Shown one piece after another: positions 9,062 through 18,469 of a stretch of 64,000 nucleotides of DNA. Every line of letters begins with the position of its first letter. The first letter of the stretch is position 1. Origin of the DNA: Microcoleus vaginatus HSN003 (lineage in GTDB: Bacteria > Cyanobacteriota > Cyanobacteriia > Cyanobacteriales > Microcoleaceae); the NCBI RefSeq assembly GCF_022701255.1, contig NZ_CP031705.1, positions 6,262,001 to 6,326,000 of the forward strand. Direction: 5' to 3'. Under the pieces are notes generated by a model that had not been told where the DNA came from, searched no databases, and saw only the letters and a list, made by a program, of their open reading frames with translations. Both the position numbers and the translations under genes were made by a program.

Positions 9062-10073
9062 CCCTCAATCTTGCTTCCAATTCGGCCACCTCTTGCCGTT
9101 TTTCTTCTAGTTCAATCTCCAGATGACCAGGCCTTTGCAGCATCCCATAGCCAGCAGCCTGTTTTTCTAGAATAGCCAGCGATCGCTTCGCCATCGCCAA
9201 GGCAGGGGTCATCACCTCTTGATTTGTCATCACCCTAGGCAACTCTGGACTCTGGGTTTGGCTGGGCAGTCCCTTGCCACCGCGCAACATTGCCACTGGG
9301 AAATCCTCCGTCGCTGCATCAAAAAACGGGGTTTGTTCTGCGTGACAGAGGTTACGGGCACTCTCTGAAACCGTTTTTCCCAAGTGAGTCATGACGTTGG
9401 AAATTTTGACGAGGCGATCGCCCGGTTGATTTGCCGCTCCCTTCAGCGCCTCAATCAGATGATAGGTATAGAGACTGAGGATGCCATCTGGACGCACCCA
9501 AGAACTTTGATTTCCTCGTGATGAGGTGAACACCGCCCGGCCTTCCCCCTGCTTCAGGGCATCAATCACCCCTTTCGGCAACGCTGTAGGCAAAAAGTCT
9601 GCTGGCAGATTATTCTTAGCGGTAGCCATCCCCTCCGCATGACAACTATCAATGATGACCCAGAGACGTTTAGCCTTGATCTTGCGTAACTTCTCACTCA
9701 AGGTTTCGGCTGAAAGGGCTGTTTGTGGAATGGCTTGCCCATCAAAATCATGTTGGAGTAAGTAGTAAGCATTACTGGCGAGGTCAAACATACCATGCCC
9801 AGAATAGTAAATGACGATCGTGGCATCTGGGTCTGCCTCTGCAGATCCTTTTAACCAGTCCAGATCATCCAAAATGGCACTGCGAGTCGCACCCTGGTTC
9901 TGTAACAACCGGACATGATCGGGCGTATTGGGATATGCACAAAAATTTGCGTCAGTGAGCAAATCTTTGAGCGCTTGAGCATCCTTGGCTGTTTCTGGAA
10001 GCGATCCCCTGGGGTCAGCAGTATTACCAACACCAATCAACAGCGCGTAACCGTGGGTAAATAGAGCGGACAT
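9042..10073 (-). CDS. Caspase-like (C14, metacaspase/orthocaspase) protease
   Basis: 343 residues. The p20-like domain carries the catalytic dyad: His93 in IVIYYSGHGMFD and Cys144 in LWVIIDSCHAEGM, each following the expected hydrophobic strand. The N-terminus YALLIGVGNTAD is the usual first strand of bacterial caspases. Length up to about residue 280 fits the catalytic core; then comes a linker and, at 293-343, a helical domain (LEKQAAGYGML, HLEIELEEKRQEVAELEARL) shared with the N-terminus of the following NTPase. Bacterial caspases cleave after Arg/Lys or Asp and in several systems act as death effectors; here the paired domain suggests activation by the NTPase. The gene is first in a two-gene operon. 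Substrate specificity is not deducible. Confidence 0.9.
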   Translation of the reverse strand: MSALFTHGYALLIGVGNTADPRGSLPETAKDAQALKDLLTDANFCAYPNTPDHVRLLQNQGATRSAILDDLDWLKGSAEADPDATIVIYYSGHGMFDLASNAYYLLQHDFDGQAIPQTALSAETLSEKLRKIKAKRLWVIIDSCHAEGMATAKNNLPADFLPTALPKGVIDALKQGEGRAVFTSSRGNQSSWVRPDGILSLYTYHLIEALKGAANQPGDRLVKISNVMTHLGKTVSESARNLCHAEQTPFFDAATEDFPVAMLRGGKGLPSQTQSPELPRVMTNQEVMTPALAMAKRSLAILEKQAAGYGMLQRPGHLEIELEEKRQEVAELEARLRDGKSNG

Positions 10074-10204
10074 CTAAAAAAAACTCCAGCAAAAAACAAC
10101 AATCCCTCAACCTGGATTAATAATATATAGTTCCTAAACCAGCATAAACTAAAAAACACAATCAAGCTACTTCCAAAATAAATACTAGACTAAGCGGTTA
10201 GTTT

Positions 10205-10592
10205 TAGTGCTTACTCGTTATCGCTACCTTTCTCCCAGTTTCGCTCGATAGCCGGGCACCATTGGCAACTTTCAAATTGTACAAACTACTGGTCTTATTC
10301 ACGTATAGATGCGTAGAGATTGACAAATATTTCACCACCGTGTCGGTATCTTTTACAAGCCAGTCGCGCCGTTTTTGTACTTTAATATAGCGCCTATTTC
10401 CCCCTGAACTAATTAACAAAATTCAGGAGTAAAAACAAGATTTTGTTCGGTTCCGTAGATGATAAAAATGTTTTTCTACTGCCAATAAGTCTCTCCTTTT
10501 CCATAAACAGCTTCAGCGACAAGGGTATTGGCAAAGCGCAACTGTGCGTTCCACAAACAAGCTTTGTAGAAATCCGGCTGAGTGTCCCAAAA
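10205..10592 (-). pseudogene. Broken, truncated second copy of bvdR
   Basis: This segment matches the 3' half of bvdR (29826-30207) closely at DNA level, for example CTCTCCTTTTCCATAAACAG in both. Read in the bvdR frame it gives FYKACLWNAQLRFAN and KGETYWQ followed by an in-frame TAG, then KNIFIIYG and VFTPEFC followed by TAA; the last part (LVKDTDTVVKYLS, SSLYNLKVANGARLSSE) continues in another frame. The first half of the gene is absent. It lies directly upstream of the caspase gene, so it is a decayed partial duplication, not a working gene. Confidence 0.88.
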
Positions 10593-11129
10593 TATGGCAT
10601 CTGCCGCCTCTTGAAGGAAAATCTATAGCACCGCAGCAAAAATCAGAACCAAGATAATCGGACTCTTGAACTGATTAAGCAACAGTATCAATGCGCTCGA
10701 TTTACAGCACTTTCCGAGGCTATGAGGTACAATTAAGAATTCCGGCTTTATGGGCGTAGTTGGATTTAGCTTGACACTGCCGGCAACCAGAGCGGCTGCG
10801 ATCGATTTAGACCGGGTTTTTGTAGGTTTAGGACGCGGAGTTTGCTACTGTGACGTAAATCGAAGAATATCCAGCGCAAATGCTCTACCCATCCCGGCAA
10901 AACCTGCGAGATCACAACGGAAATTCCTGGCAGACGATCGCCCTTAAGCGTATTCATCCCGGTGGTAGTGCGATTGTCTCCACTGTTTGGAGTTTACCGA
11001 GCGAGTGCTTCAGCAGACATACTCTAAATCTGAGAAAGGTTTCGCCTGAAAAACCCTCCCAAAGACAGTTTTAAATTATCTCGAACAGAGGTTAATATAA
11101 GGCGGTTAAATTTATTCAAGCATCTAATC
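10593..11129. other. Intergenic region before the P-type ATPase
   Basis: About 540 bases. Short open frames exist (for example 10880-11074) but none has a recognisable motif, ribosome site or conserved look. It probably holds the ATPase promoter and possibly more decayed sequence. No RNA gene or clear terminator is seen. Confidence 0.35.
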
Positions 11130-13853
11130 ATGACATCTTCTACTATTGACAATCTCACTGAACAGCAATGGCATCAGCAATCTGCTGCCGATGCTGCGAA
11201 ATATCTGAGGACAGATTTAGAAGGGGGATTGTCAGAAGCAGAGGTGTCTGAACGTCAGAAACTTTATGGTTTCAATGAAATCAAAGGGAAAGCAGGGAAA
11301 AGCCCCATCATGCGTTTCCTGATGGAATTCAACCAACCCTTGATTTATATTTTGTTAGTTGCTGGCATCGTCACCCTGCTGCTAAAGGACTGGGTGGATG
11401 CGGGGGTGATTCTGGGCGTGATGTTGATTAACGCCGTGATTGGCTTTATCCAAGAATCGAAAGCCGAAAATGCGATCGCCGCCCTAGCCAAATCTGTCAC
11501 CACTGAAGCCACCATGATTCGAGGCGGGCAAAAGGTGCGGCTGAACTCCCGCGAACTGGTTCCTGGCGATTTGGTGGTACTGGCATCCGGTGACAAAGTG
11601 CCTGCTGACGTGCGGTTAGTTAATGTGCGCGACTTGCAGGTGAGTGAATCTGCATTGACAGGGGAATCCGTTCCCGTCCAAAAAGCAACCGAGCCCCTAG
11701 CCACGGAAACGGTTTTAGCCGATCGCACCAACATGGCTTATGCCGGAAGCTTGGTGACATTTGGGCAAGCCAAAGGAATTGTGGTAGCGATCGCCAACCA
11801 GACGGAAACTGGGCGAATTTCGCAACTGATGGATCAAAGCACGGGGCTGGAAACACCACTTACTCGCAAGATTGAGCAATTTAGTAAGAGTCTGCTGTAC
11901 GTCATTCTAGGGTTGTCAGCATTCATGTTTGCTGTGGTGATGGGCAAAGGAGGAACCTGGACAGACGGGTTTAAGACCGCAGTTGCCCTAGCCGTGAGTG
12001 CCATTCCCGAAGGACTCCCAGCCGTGGTGACAGTGACGCTAGCACTGGGGGTGGAACGGATGGCCAAGCAACACGCGATTATCCGCAAACTGCCCGCCGT
12101 TGAAACTCTCGGTAGTACGACGGTAATCTGTTCGGATAAAACAGGCACTCTCACCGAAAATCAGATGACCGTCCAAGCTATCTATGCCGGGGGGAGTTCC
12201 TACACTGTTAGTGGGGTGGGCTACCTAGAGTCAGGCTCGATTTTACAAAACGATCGCCCCGTAGAGGTAAGTCAATTCCCCATCTTGCAGGAATGCTTGC
12301 AGTGTGGCTTATTGTGCAATGACTCTCATCTTCAAGAACAAGATGGGCAGTTATCTGTAGCCGGCGATCCCACCGAGGGGGCACTGATTGTCTCGGCGCA
12401 AAAGGCAGGGTTGACACTGCAAGAATTAGAGCAGGAACAACCGCGACTAGATACAATTCCTTTTGAGTCGCAGTTTCAATATATGGCAACCTTGCATCAG
12501 TCAAGAGAACTAGCCGATCGCCACACGATTTATGTTAAAGGTTCGGCAGAGTCTATTCTCAAGCAATGCCATCACCAAATTGATGCAGATGGTCAAAACA
12601 TCGACTTAAATCGAGAGGAAATTGAGCAAGTTGTCGATCGCATGGCATCCCAAGGTTTACGGGTTCTAGCATTTGCTAAGAAAGAAATCTCAGCCCAAAA
12701 GCAGGGGATCGATCGCGAAGATATTGACGAAGATCTAGTCTTTCTGGGACTCCAAGGCATGATAGACCCACCCAGAGCCGAAGCGATCGCCGCCGTGCGG
12801 ACTTGTCAGTCTGTGGGAATTCAAGTCAAGATGATCACGGGCGATCATGCCCTAACTGCCGCCGCGATCGCCCGTAAAATGGGACTCAGCCAAGAAGAAA
12901 ATGCCTTGGCGTTCACTGGGAAGCAACTGGCAGAAATGGACGATCAAGAACTGGCCAATGCCGTTGAAGCTAGTAATGTGTTTGCGCGGGTTGCTCCTGA
13001 ACAGAAACTGCGACTGGTGGAAGCTTTGCAGTCCAAGGGCGAAATTGTTGCCATGACCGGAGATGGGGTCAATGATGCCCCTGCACTGAAGCAGGCGGAT
13101 ATTGGCATAGCGATGGGGATTACAGGCACGGAAGTTGCCAAAGAAGCAGCAGATATGGTGTTGACCGATGATAACTTTGCCTCCATTGAAGCCGCCATAG
13201 AAGAAGGACGCACCGTTTATGGCAACCTGCTGAAAACCATTGGGTTTATCCTACCCGTCAATGGTGGAGAAGCGCTGACCATATTGGTGGGAATCTTGGC
13301 GGGTACAACCCTGCCAATTTTGCCGGTGCAGATTCTCTGGGTGAATATGGTGAGTTCCGTCGCCCTAAGTGCCACTCTCGCGTTTGAGCCCAAATCGGCT
13401 GAGACTATGCAGCGATCGCCCCGCCGTCCCAATGAACCCCTATTAACGAAAAAATTGCTGTGGCGCATCCTAATTATTTCCATCTTCAATCTCATTGCTG
13501 TACTTGGAATTTTTGAATGGGCTTCGGAAGCCACCGGTAATATCAATTTGGCTCGGACAATGGCAGTCCATACCCTCGTTTCAGCAGAAACTTTTTACTT
13601 ATTGAGTATTAGCCAATGTATTCCATCTCTGTTTGGGTATTTAAAAGATCGCACTCAAGAAATTGCTTTTATTCCTGCGATAGGTGTGGCTTGTGTGTTT
13701 ATATTTCAAGTTTTCTTTAGCCAGTTGACTTTCATAAACCCGCTATTTGCTACCCAACCGCTTAGTTTTATCCAAGCTCTCATTTGTATCGGTGCAGGGA
13801 TTCCAGTCATTGTGCCTGCTCTGTTTTTAAAGCGCTTTGCTCCTCTTGCTTAA
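11130..13853 (+). CDS. P-type cation-transporting ATPase (P2-like)
   Basis: 907 residues, full length. All core motifs are present: actuator TGES (177-180), phosphorylation site [13 protein letters not shown] (Asp336), the nucleotide-binding domain with KGSAESIL, and hinge [18 protein letters not shown]. Ten membrane spans are predicted from the hydrophobic stretches. The fourth span carries PEGLPA (from Pro293), typical of P2A calcium pumps. In the sixth span the usual NxxTD of SERCA is replaced by NMVSSV (Asn739 onward), so one acidic calcium ligand is missing and the ion may differ (sodium, calcium or another cation). The N-terminal [16 protein letters not shown] matches the cation-ATPase N domain. 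It stands alone and converges on the cyclase gene. Confidence 0.93.
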   Translation: MTSSTIDNLTEQQWHQQSAADAAKYLRTDLEGGLSEAEVSERQKLYGFNEIKGKAGKSPIMRFLMEFNQPLIYILLVAGIVTLLLKDWVDAGVILGVMLINAVIGFIQESKAENAIAALAKSVTTEATMIRGGQKVRLNSRELVPGDLVVLASGDKVPADVRLVNVRDLQVSESALTGESVPVQKATEPLATETVLADRTNMAYAGSLVTFGQAKGIVVAIANQTETGRISQLMDQSTGLETPLTRKIEQFSKSLLYVILGLSAFMFAVVMGKGGTWTDGFKTAVALAVSAIPEGLPAVVTVTLALGVERMAKQHAIIRKLPAVETLGSTTVICSDKTGTLTENQMTVQAIYAGGSSYTVSGVGYLESGSILQNDRPVEVSQFPILQECLQCGLLCNDSHLQEQDGQLSVAGDPTEGALIVSAQKAGLTLQELEQEQPRLDTIPFESQFQYMATLHQSRELADRHTIYVKGSAESILKQCHHQIDADGQNIDLNREEIEQVVDRMASQGLRVLAFAKKEISAQKQGIDREDIDEDLVFLGLQGMIDPPRAEAIAAVRTCQSVGIQVKMITGDHALTAAAIARKMGLSQEENALAFTGKQLAEMDDQELANAVEASNVFARVAPEQKLRLVEALQSKGEIVAMTGDGVNDAPALKQADIGIAMGITGTEVAKEAADMVLTDDNFASIEAAIEEGRTVYGNLLKTIGFILPVNGGEALTILVGILAGTTLPILPVQILWVNMVSSVALSATLAFEPKSAETMQRSPRRPNEPLLTKKLLWRILIISIFNLIAVLGIFEWASEATGNINLARTMAVHTLVSAETFYLLSISQCIPSLFGYLKDRTQEIAFIPAIGVACVFIFQVFFSQLTFINPLFATQPLSFIQALICIGAGIPVIVPALFLKRFAPLA

Positions 13854-13906
13854 AGTGATAGCGATCGCGTAGCACTCTCCTTACCTTAGTAGGAGTCGCA
13901 ATGATG

Positions 13907-15958
13907 TTAGATATATCGAGTGCTAGTGGCTAATATTTCTCCCCGCCGACCCAAAAGCCAATAGGTCATCATTTCTCCTCTTCCCTTGACATCGATCGTC
14001 CCCCTTGGCTCTAGTAAGTATTTATTCTGTAATTTGAGATAAGTCGCATTGGTGACTTGAATGTATCCCGGTTTGCCGTGGGATTCCATCCTTGAGGCGA
14101 TATTCACCGCATCACCCCAGAGGTCATAGATAAATTTCTTAATCCCAATGACTCCGGCAATTACAGGACCCGTATTAATCCCGATCCGAATTTGTAGAGA
14201 TTCCCCAAAAATATTCTCCACGTCTTCCATATAGGCTCGCATATCCAACGCCATGTTGGCGATCGCTTCGCAATGATCCGGTCGAGAAGCGGGTAAACCA
14301 CCAACTACCATGTAAGCATCCCCAATGGTTTTAATTTTCTCTAAGCCATACTTTTCAGTGAGTTGATCGAAGGCAGAGAAAATTTGGTTTAAACCTGCTA
14401 CCAATTGCATCGGCTCTATCCGGGCCGAGATAGTGGTAAACCCTACGATATCTGCAAACAAAATCGTGGCTTCTTCAAAATGTTCAGCCGGGGATTCATT
14501 CGTCCGCATGAGGCGATCGGCGATTTCTGCCGGTAAGATATTCAAAAGTAATTGTTCTGACTTTTCTTTTTCTTGGCGCAGTTCCCCAGTTCTTTGCTCC
14601 ACTCTAGCTTCCAATTCTTCATTTGCCAAATGGATGGCATCTAGAGAATCTTTCAGTTGTCTGGTCATGCCGTTAAAAACATTGGCTAATTTGCCCAGTT
14701 CAACGATGGAACTAACCTCCACTTGTTGGTTGAGATTGCCCTGCGCGATCGCTTCCGAAGCAGTGGTGATCCGCTCCACAGGATGGATAATCCGGCGAGC
14801 GGTCAGGATACCCAACAAAATTGCCAAAATCAAAGTTGCTAAACAGAGCAGGATTGTAGTCTGAGTATTGGCATTAATCTGATTCATAAAGTCTGCTTCT
14901 GGAATAGTCACCACCACCAACCAGTCAATACCTTTACTATCTCGAAAAGGATCGACTTGGACGAAATAATTTTTACCATCGACGGTAAATTTCAGTTGAT
15001 GAGATGCTTGGATATTTTGAAAATCATGAAACTGCTCTAGCAAAGCTTGACTCGCTTTTTGGGTGAGGGCATTGCTACTATTGACAACCTTGAGTCGTTC
15101 AATTCGTTGCTCTGGCAGTTGGACAACCTTGTCTGGGTAATATTGAAAGGGCTTTTCCCCTGTAGAGGTGGCAATCATTTCTCCAGACCGTTCCAGAATA
15201 AAACCTTGCCCAGTTTTACCTATTTTGAGTTTACTTAAAAAATCCCCAAACATTACCAGATTTAAGCTGGTCATCCACACTCCTTGGAGATTTCCACTCT
15301 GGGTATATATGGGTTTGCCAGCCGCAATGTATAGGTATTTACCTGTAATGTGAGGATACAATTTTGCCCAAACAGCTTGCTTTTCCTGGACTGGAATTTT
15401 ATAGTAGGGGCGGTTGCGAGGGTCAAAGTTAGGGTTCCCGGCGTTGATAATTTCCCGGCGTTCCCCCTCTGGACTTGTGGTATAGGTAGTCAAAGTGTAG
15501 TTATTTTCTACCTCCGAAGTACGGATGACGATCGTGCCATCATCCTGCCGCTCACCAGCAAAAAACCCCTGATTGGGGGTAACAAAAGCTGCGGCAGCAA
15601 CAAGGGGAAAGGCAGGGAGTTGTCCCCATAGAAACTTCTCTACGTCTCTCCCATTATTAAGATCGATGCGCTTTTGGCTCAGGGCTGCATCATAGTTTTC
15701 AAAGGATTGAAAGGGAATAGCAACCAGATAAGTTAGATTTTCTTTGATGCGATCGCTAATATCATTCCGCAACAGAGTAGCTACATCATTTACTGCTTTT
15801 TGACCGTTTCTATAGGAAAGATAACCAACAACAGCCACTGCTCCAACTGTTTGGACAACAAATGGAACAATTAGCATTATTTGTAGGGGAATTTTTCTGA
15901 AAAGTCCAGGTGATAAGGGCATCCTTGATTTACCAAGCATAGTGACTTCTCCCGACAT
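13907..15958 (-). CDS. Membrane receptor adenylate cyclase (class III) with dCache and HAMP domains
   Basis: 683 residues. Order: basic N-terminus, membrane span (about 26-50), extracytoplasmic sensor of dCache/PAS-like type (about 55-360, with RNRPYYKIPVQEKQAVW), second span (TTILLCLATLILAILLGI), HAMP (about 385-440), a helical linker (EELEARVEQRTGELRQEKEK), and the class III catalytic domain (about 485-665). In the latter the metal ligands (ATILFADIVGFT, Asp; second Asp in IKTIGDAYMV) and the substrate-selecting pair Lys (KIKTIGDAY) and Asp (YDLWGDAVN) indicate ATP as substrate. Product: cAMP, in response to an unknown extracellular or periplasmic ligand. The first ATG (15958) has a second in frame at 15940. 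Confidence 0.92.
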   Translation of the reverse strand: MSGEVTMLGKSRMPLSPGLFRKIPLQIMLIVPFVVQTVGAVAVVGYLSYRNGQKAVNDVATLLRNDISDRIKENLTYLVAIPFQSFENYDAALSQKRIDLNNGRDVEKFLWGQLPAFPLVAAAAFVTPNQGFFAGERQDDGTIVIRTSEVENNYTLTTYTTSPEGERREIINAGNPNFDPRNRPYYKIPVQEKQAVWAKLYPHITGKYLYIAAGKPIYTQSGNLQGVWMTSLNLVMFGDFLSKLKIGKTGQGFILERSGEMIATSTGEKPFQYYPDKVVQLPEQRIERLKVVNSSNALTQKASQALLEQFHDFQNIQASHQLKFTVDGKNYFVQVDPFRDSKGIDWLVVVTIPEADFMNQINANTQTTILLCLATLILAILLGILTARRIIHPVERITTASEAIAQGNLNQQVEVSSIVELGKLANVFNGMTRQLKDSLDAIHLANEELEARVEQRTGELRQEKEKSEQLLLNILPAEIADRLMRTNESPAEHFEEATILFADIVGFTTISARIEPMQLVAGLNQIFSAFDQLTEKYGLEKIKTIGDAYMVVGGLPASRPDHCEAIANMALDMRAYMEDVENIFGESLQIRIGINTGPVIAGVIGIKKFIYDLWGDAVNIASRMESHGKPGYIQVTNATYLKLQNKYLLEPRGTIDVKGRGEMMTYWLLGRRGEILATSTRYI

Positions 15959-16178
15959 TGATACCTAGCATAAGTTAATAGGAATTTAATTTGCATACGC
16001 CTACACCATACACCTCATACCCCACAACCCTTTCGACAATTTCAATAGGCAATTTATTGCTCTTGTGTCACTCTGATGGGAGTATAATAGCCGAAAACGA
16101 CCTAAACTCAGTTGCTGTCTGTGGATGAATCCCGCCCATCTCGACCCACCATCAATTTTATTGATGAATATTGTGACT

Positions 16179-16337
16179 CTTGGGGCAGGGCTGTTTCATT
16201 CGACCTAGGGGCAATCCCCCCGTGGTTGCCCCCATGTCTGAAACGCCTGTGAAATCGTCTGTGGGGGGGTAGGCATTCTTGGCACTACAAGAGTCAAAAT
16301 CGCGATTTTCGTGAGAATGAAACCGCCCTGCCCCAAG
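16179..16337. repeat. MITE-like element with 22-bp terminal inverted repeats
   Basis: The 22 bases at 16179-16200 (starting CTTGGGGCAGGGC) are the reverse complement of 16316-16337 with one mismatch. The 159-base interval encodes nothing recognisable but contains a 29-base motif (16207-16235) that recurs inverted at 29671-29699 with one difference. This looks like a small non-autonomous element or fold-back repeat. Confidence 0.6.
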
Positions 16338-17031
16338 GGCGGGTGCTTTGTTTTTTGCTGGCGTTGTGTGCGATCGCCCTATGTGGTTATTTGACAGCAA
16401 CCCCGGCCAGATTTTTTGTGCGTCAGGATGCTGATAGCGATCGAGCAGAAAGAGCGGGTACACAATCAATTCAAGCTGTGGAAACAGAAATTACTGCACT
16501 GCCAACAGAGGTTCAAGCCTTCTTCACGAAAAGGTTTAGACCTGTGAATTGCTGACCTTTGATTTGAGCATGAGGTCGATCGCTCTCGATGCGATACTAC
16601 AGAAACAATGATGTCTGTCCAATTATAGATAACCTTTGAATCTAAACTATTCCAACCGAGAGATGATATTTAAAATTTTGAATTTTACTATAAAAATACC
16701 ATCTAGCAACTCAAATAAAAAACCTTTAAAAGGATGGGTAAAACAAGCTGAATAAATTCATGAGAGGGAATCCAGAAAAAACTTGATCCAGGATAAATCC
16801 CATATTTAACTGTTCAATAATGTTGACAGCTTTTCTAGGGTTCAATGGCTAATTTTCTAGGAATTTGAGCCACTGTGGATAATTAAATCAATGTCATCTC
16901 CACTCCTGACTTGCATTTAATTCGAGTTTTTTATGATCCTTGCCCTCTAAAGCTTGTAGTATCCTTCCCCAAAAGGCCCGCAGTATTGAATGTTAGCCTG
17001 GTTCTATTTATTACATTGACACGAGAAACTC
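16338..17031. other. Intergenic region, no supported gene
   Basis: About 690 bases. A frame at 16343-16555 encodes 70 residues with a hydrophobic start, but it begins inside the fold-back element and has no ribosome site, so I do not call it. The rest is AT-rich and shows no recognisable coding sequence. Confidence 0.35.
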
Positions 17032-17304
17032 ATGGAAAGCACATTGTTCGATCGCACATTCCGCGACAGCGAAGGCCAAATTGTTATAGCTCAGATGCCC
17101 AATCTACCACTGAGTGTCGGGATTGTAGCTACTTTATTAACGCTCATTGTTACAACAGGTCAAATTAATTTAGGGTTGCAGCTAGTAGCCTTTGGCGCTT
17201 TGTTTACTTGGGCTTGGGAAGAATTATTTCAAGGCGTTAATTACTTTCGTAGAGCATTAGGCCTGATTGTGCTGGTCGGTCTGATTGCATCTAAAATTTT
17301 ATAA
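17032..17304 (+). CDS. Small conserved-looking membrane protein
   Basis: 90 residues with a polar N-terminal 25 (MESTLFDRTFRDSEGQIVIA) and three hydrophobic segments: LSVGIVATLLTLIVTT, LQLVAFGALFTWAWEEL and ALGLIVLVGLIASKIL. The regular layout and the short polar loop FQGVNYFRR suggest a real small inner-membrane or thylakoid protein with two or three spans. I do not recognise a named family. It stands alone, with long non-coding stretches on both sides. Confidence 0.65.
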   Translation: MESTLFDRTFRDSEGQIVIAQMPNLPLSVGIVATLLTLIVTTGQINLGLQLVAFGALFTWAWEELFQGVNYFRRALGLIVLVGLIASKIL

Positions 17305-17337
17305 GAAAGTAAACATAAATCAAATCACTAAGCTAGA

Positions 17338-17442
17338 TATAGCAATCCTCGCATTATTTGTGAATTTATTACTCCCTCCCCGCGAGTTCGGGAATAATGG
17401 GGGTGGGGTAAAAAATTGACAATTCCTGCAAGGATTGCTATA
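17338..17442. repeat. Fold-back element with terminal TATAGCAATCCT repeats
   Basis: TATAGCAATCCT at 17338-17349 is mirrored by AGGATTGCTATA at 17431-17442, and the similarity extends several bases on the inner side. The 105-base element carries a C/G-rich centre. Repeats with this end sequence are common in cyanobacterial spacers and behave like MITEs. Confidence 0.55.
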
Positions 17443-17654
17443 CCATTTCTGACTAAAATAATGAGGTAGGGTTCGTAAGTGGTAGGGCATTGTCAATCAA
17501 TAACTGCTAATTTATCACTTGCACACCCCACTTTTTTTGAGAAGCGCCATATATATTTTTATTCTGTAGGTTGGGTTTCGTTCCGCGACCCAATTTACTA
17601 CTAAATAATTTTGCAGAATTATTGGAAGCATCCAAAATATCACAAAAGGAAACT

Positions 17655-17692
17655 CGTAATTCGTAATTCGTAATTCACTTCGTAATTCGTAA
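17655..17692. repeat. Short CGTAATT tandem repeats in a non-coding gap
   Basis: Five copies of CGTAATT(C) in 38 bases, three of them head to tail. The remainder of the gap up to the HPF-like gene (17443-17986) has no ORF that I can support; the last 160 bases presumably hold the promoter and leader of that gene. Confidence 0.6.
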
Positions 17693-17986
17693 GCGGTGGT
17701 GCAAGCAGCCTGATGGGAATGCAGACAGTGAGAATAGAAAAATTTGACAAACCTATGCAGAAAGGGTGATTTTAATTGTGCGATCGCTTGCTATACCTTA
17801 AGCACATTAAGCTTGTAAGTATCTACCTTTTAGTAGGCTACTTCGGTCACGGAAACCTAGATGATCGTAATGGTAGCGATTTGCCGAGCTAGGGTTGATT
17901 AAACAGATCGGCAGGATGCTGTATGCAGGAAAAAGGGCGCTAATCGCACCACTCCCATAAGACAGCTATTAGAAGAGGATTGACAC

Positions 17987-18304
17987 ATGAAAGTTCAGCT
18001 CAACACTGATACCAACATCGGCGGCAACGAGGCGCTGTCTCAACAGGTCGAAGCCATAATTAACGACACCTTAGATCGCTTCAGTCAGCATATTACACGG
18101 GTGGAAGTCCACCTTAGCGATGAGAACAGCAACGAGAAGTCTGGTGCTAATGATAAACGCTGTTTGATCGAAGTTCGTCTTGCTAACCATCAGCCAATTG
18201 CAGTCAGCGATCAGGGCCAGATATTGGAGCAGTCCATCAGGGGTGCTGCCGAGAAAATGAAAAAGTTGCTAGACACTACTCTCGGAAAGTTGCGCGCTCG
18301 CTAA
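17987..18304 (+). CDS. HPF/RaiA-family ribosome-associated protein (short form)
   Basis: 105 residues, matching the short, single-domain forms of the family (ribosome hibernation factor / sigma-54 modulation protein). The visible pattern is beta-alpha-beta-beta-beta-alpha: KVQLNTDTNI, the helix NEALSQQVEAIINDTLDRFS, ITRVEVHLSDEN, the Lys/Arg-containing CLIEVRLANHQPIAVS, then the helix IRGAAEKMKKLLDTTLGKL. Family members bind the 30S decoding site and silence or protect ribosomes during stress. A good ribosome site (AGAGGAT, 17974-17980) precedes the ATG. It is followed at 165 bases by a gene for an eRF1-fold protein in the same direction, so both may concern idle ribosomes. Confidence 0.8.
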   Translation: MKVQLNTDTNIGGNEALSQQVEAIINDTLDRFSQHITRVEVHLSDENSNEKSGANDKRCLIEVRLANHQPIAVSDQGQILEQSIRGAAEKMKKLLDTTLGKLRAR

Positions 18305-18469
18305 GCGACTAATCTTGACCACATCTCTGAGGCTAACTCTGACCGTCAGGGAAGTTACTCTCGGAAATTTCTCAGCACAAATCAGAAAACAGCAGATGTC
18401 TCAGAAAAGACATTCAGCTTGTCCTACCGCTGAGAAAAGCTTGAAAGAAAAATCGAACAGAGGTACACA

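Noticed and set aside
16158-16555. Opposed frames (103 codons minus, 70 codons plus)
   Set aside because: Both arise within or at the edge of the fold-back element, without ribosome sites or recognisable motifs.
17655-17692. Possible CRISPR-like or iteron array
   Set aside because: Repeat units are only 7-8 bases with no spacers; a simple tandem repeat.
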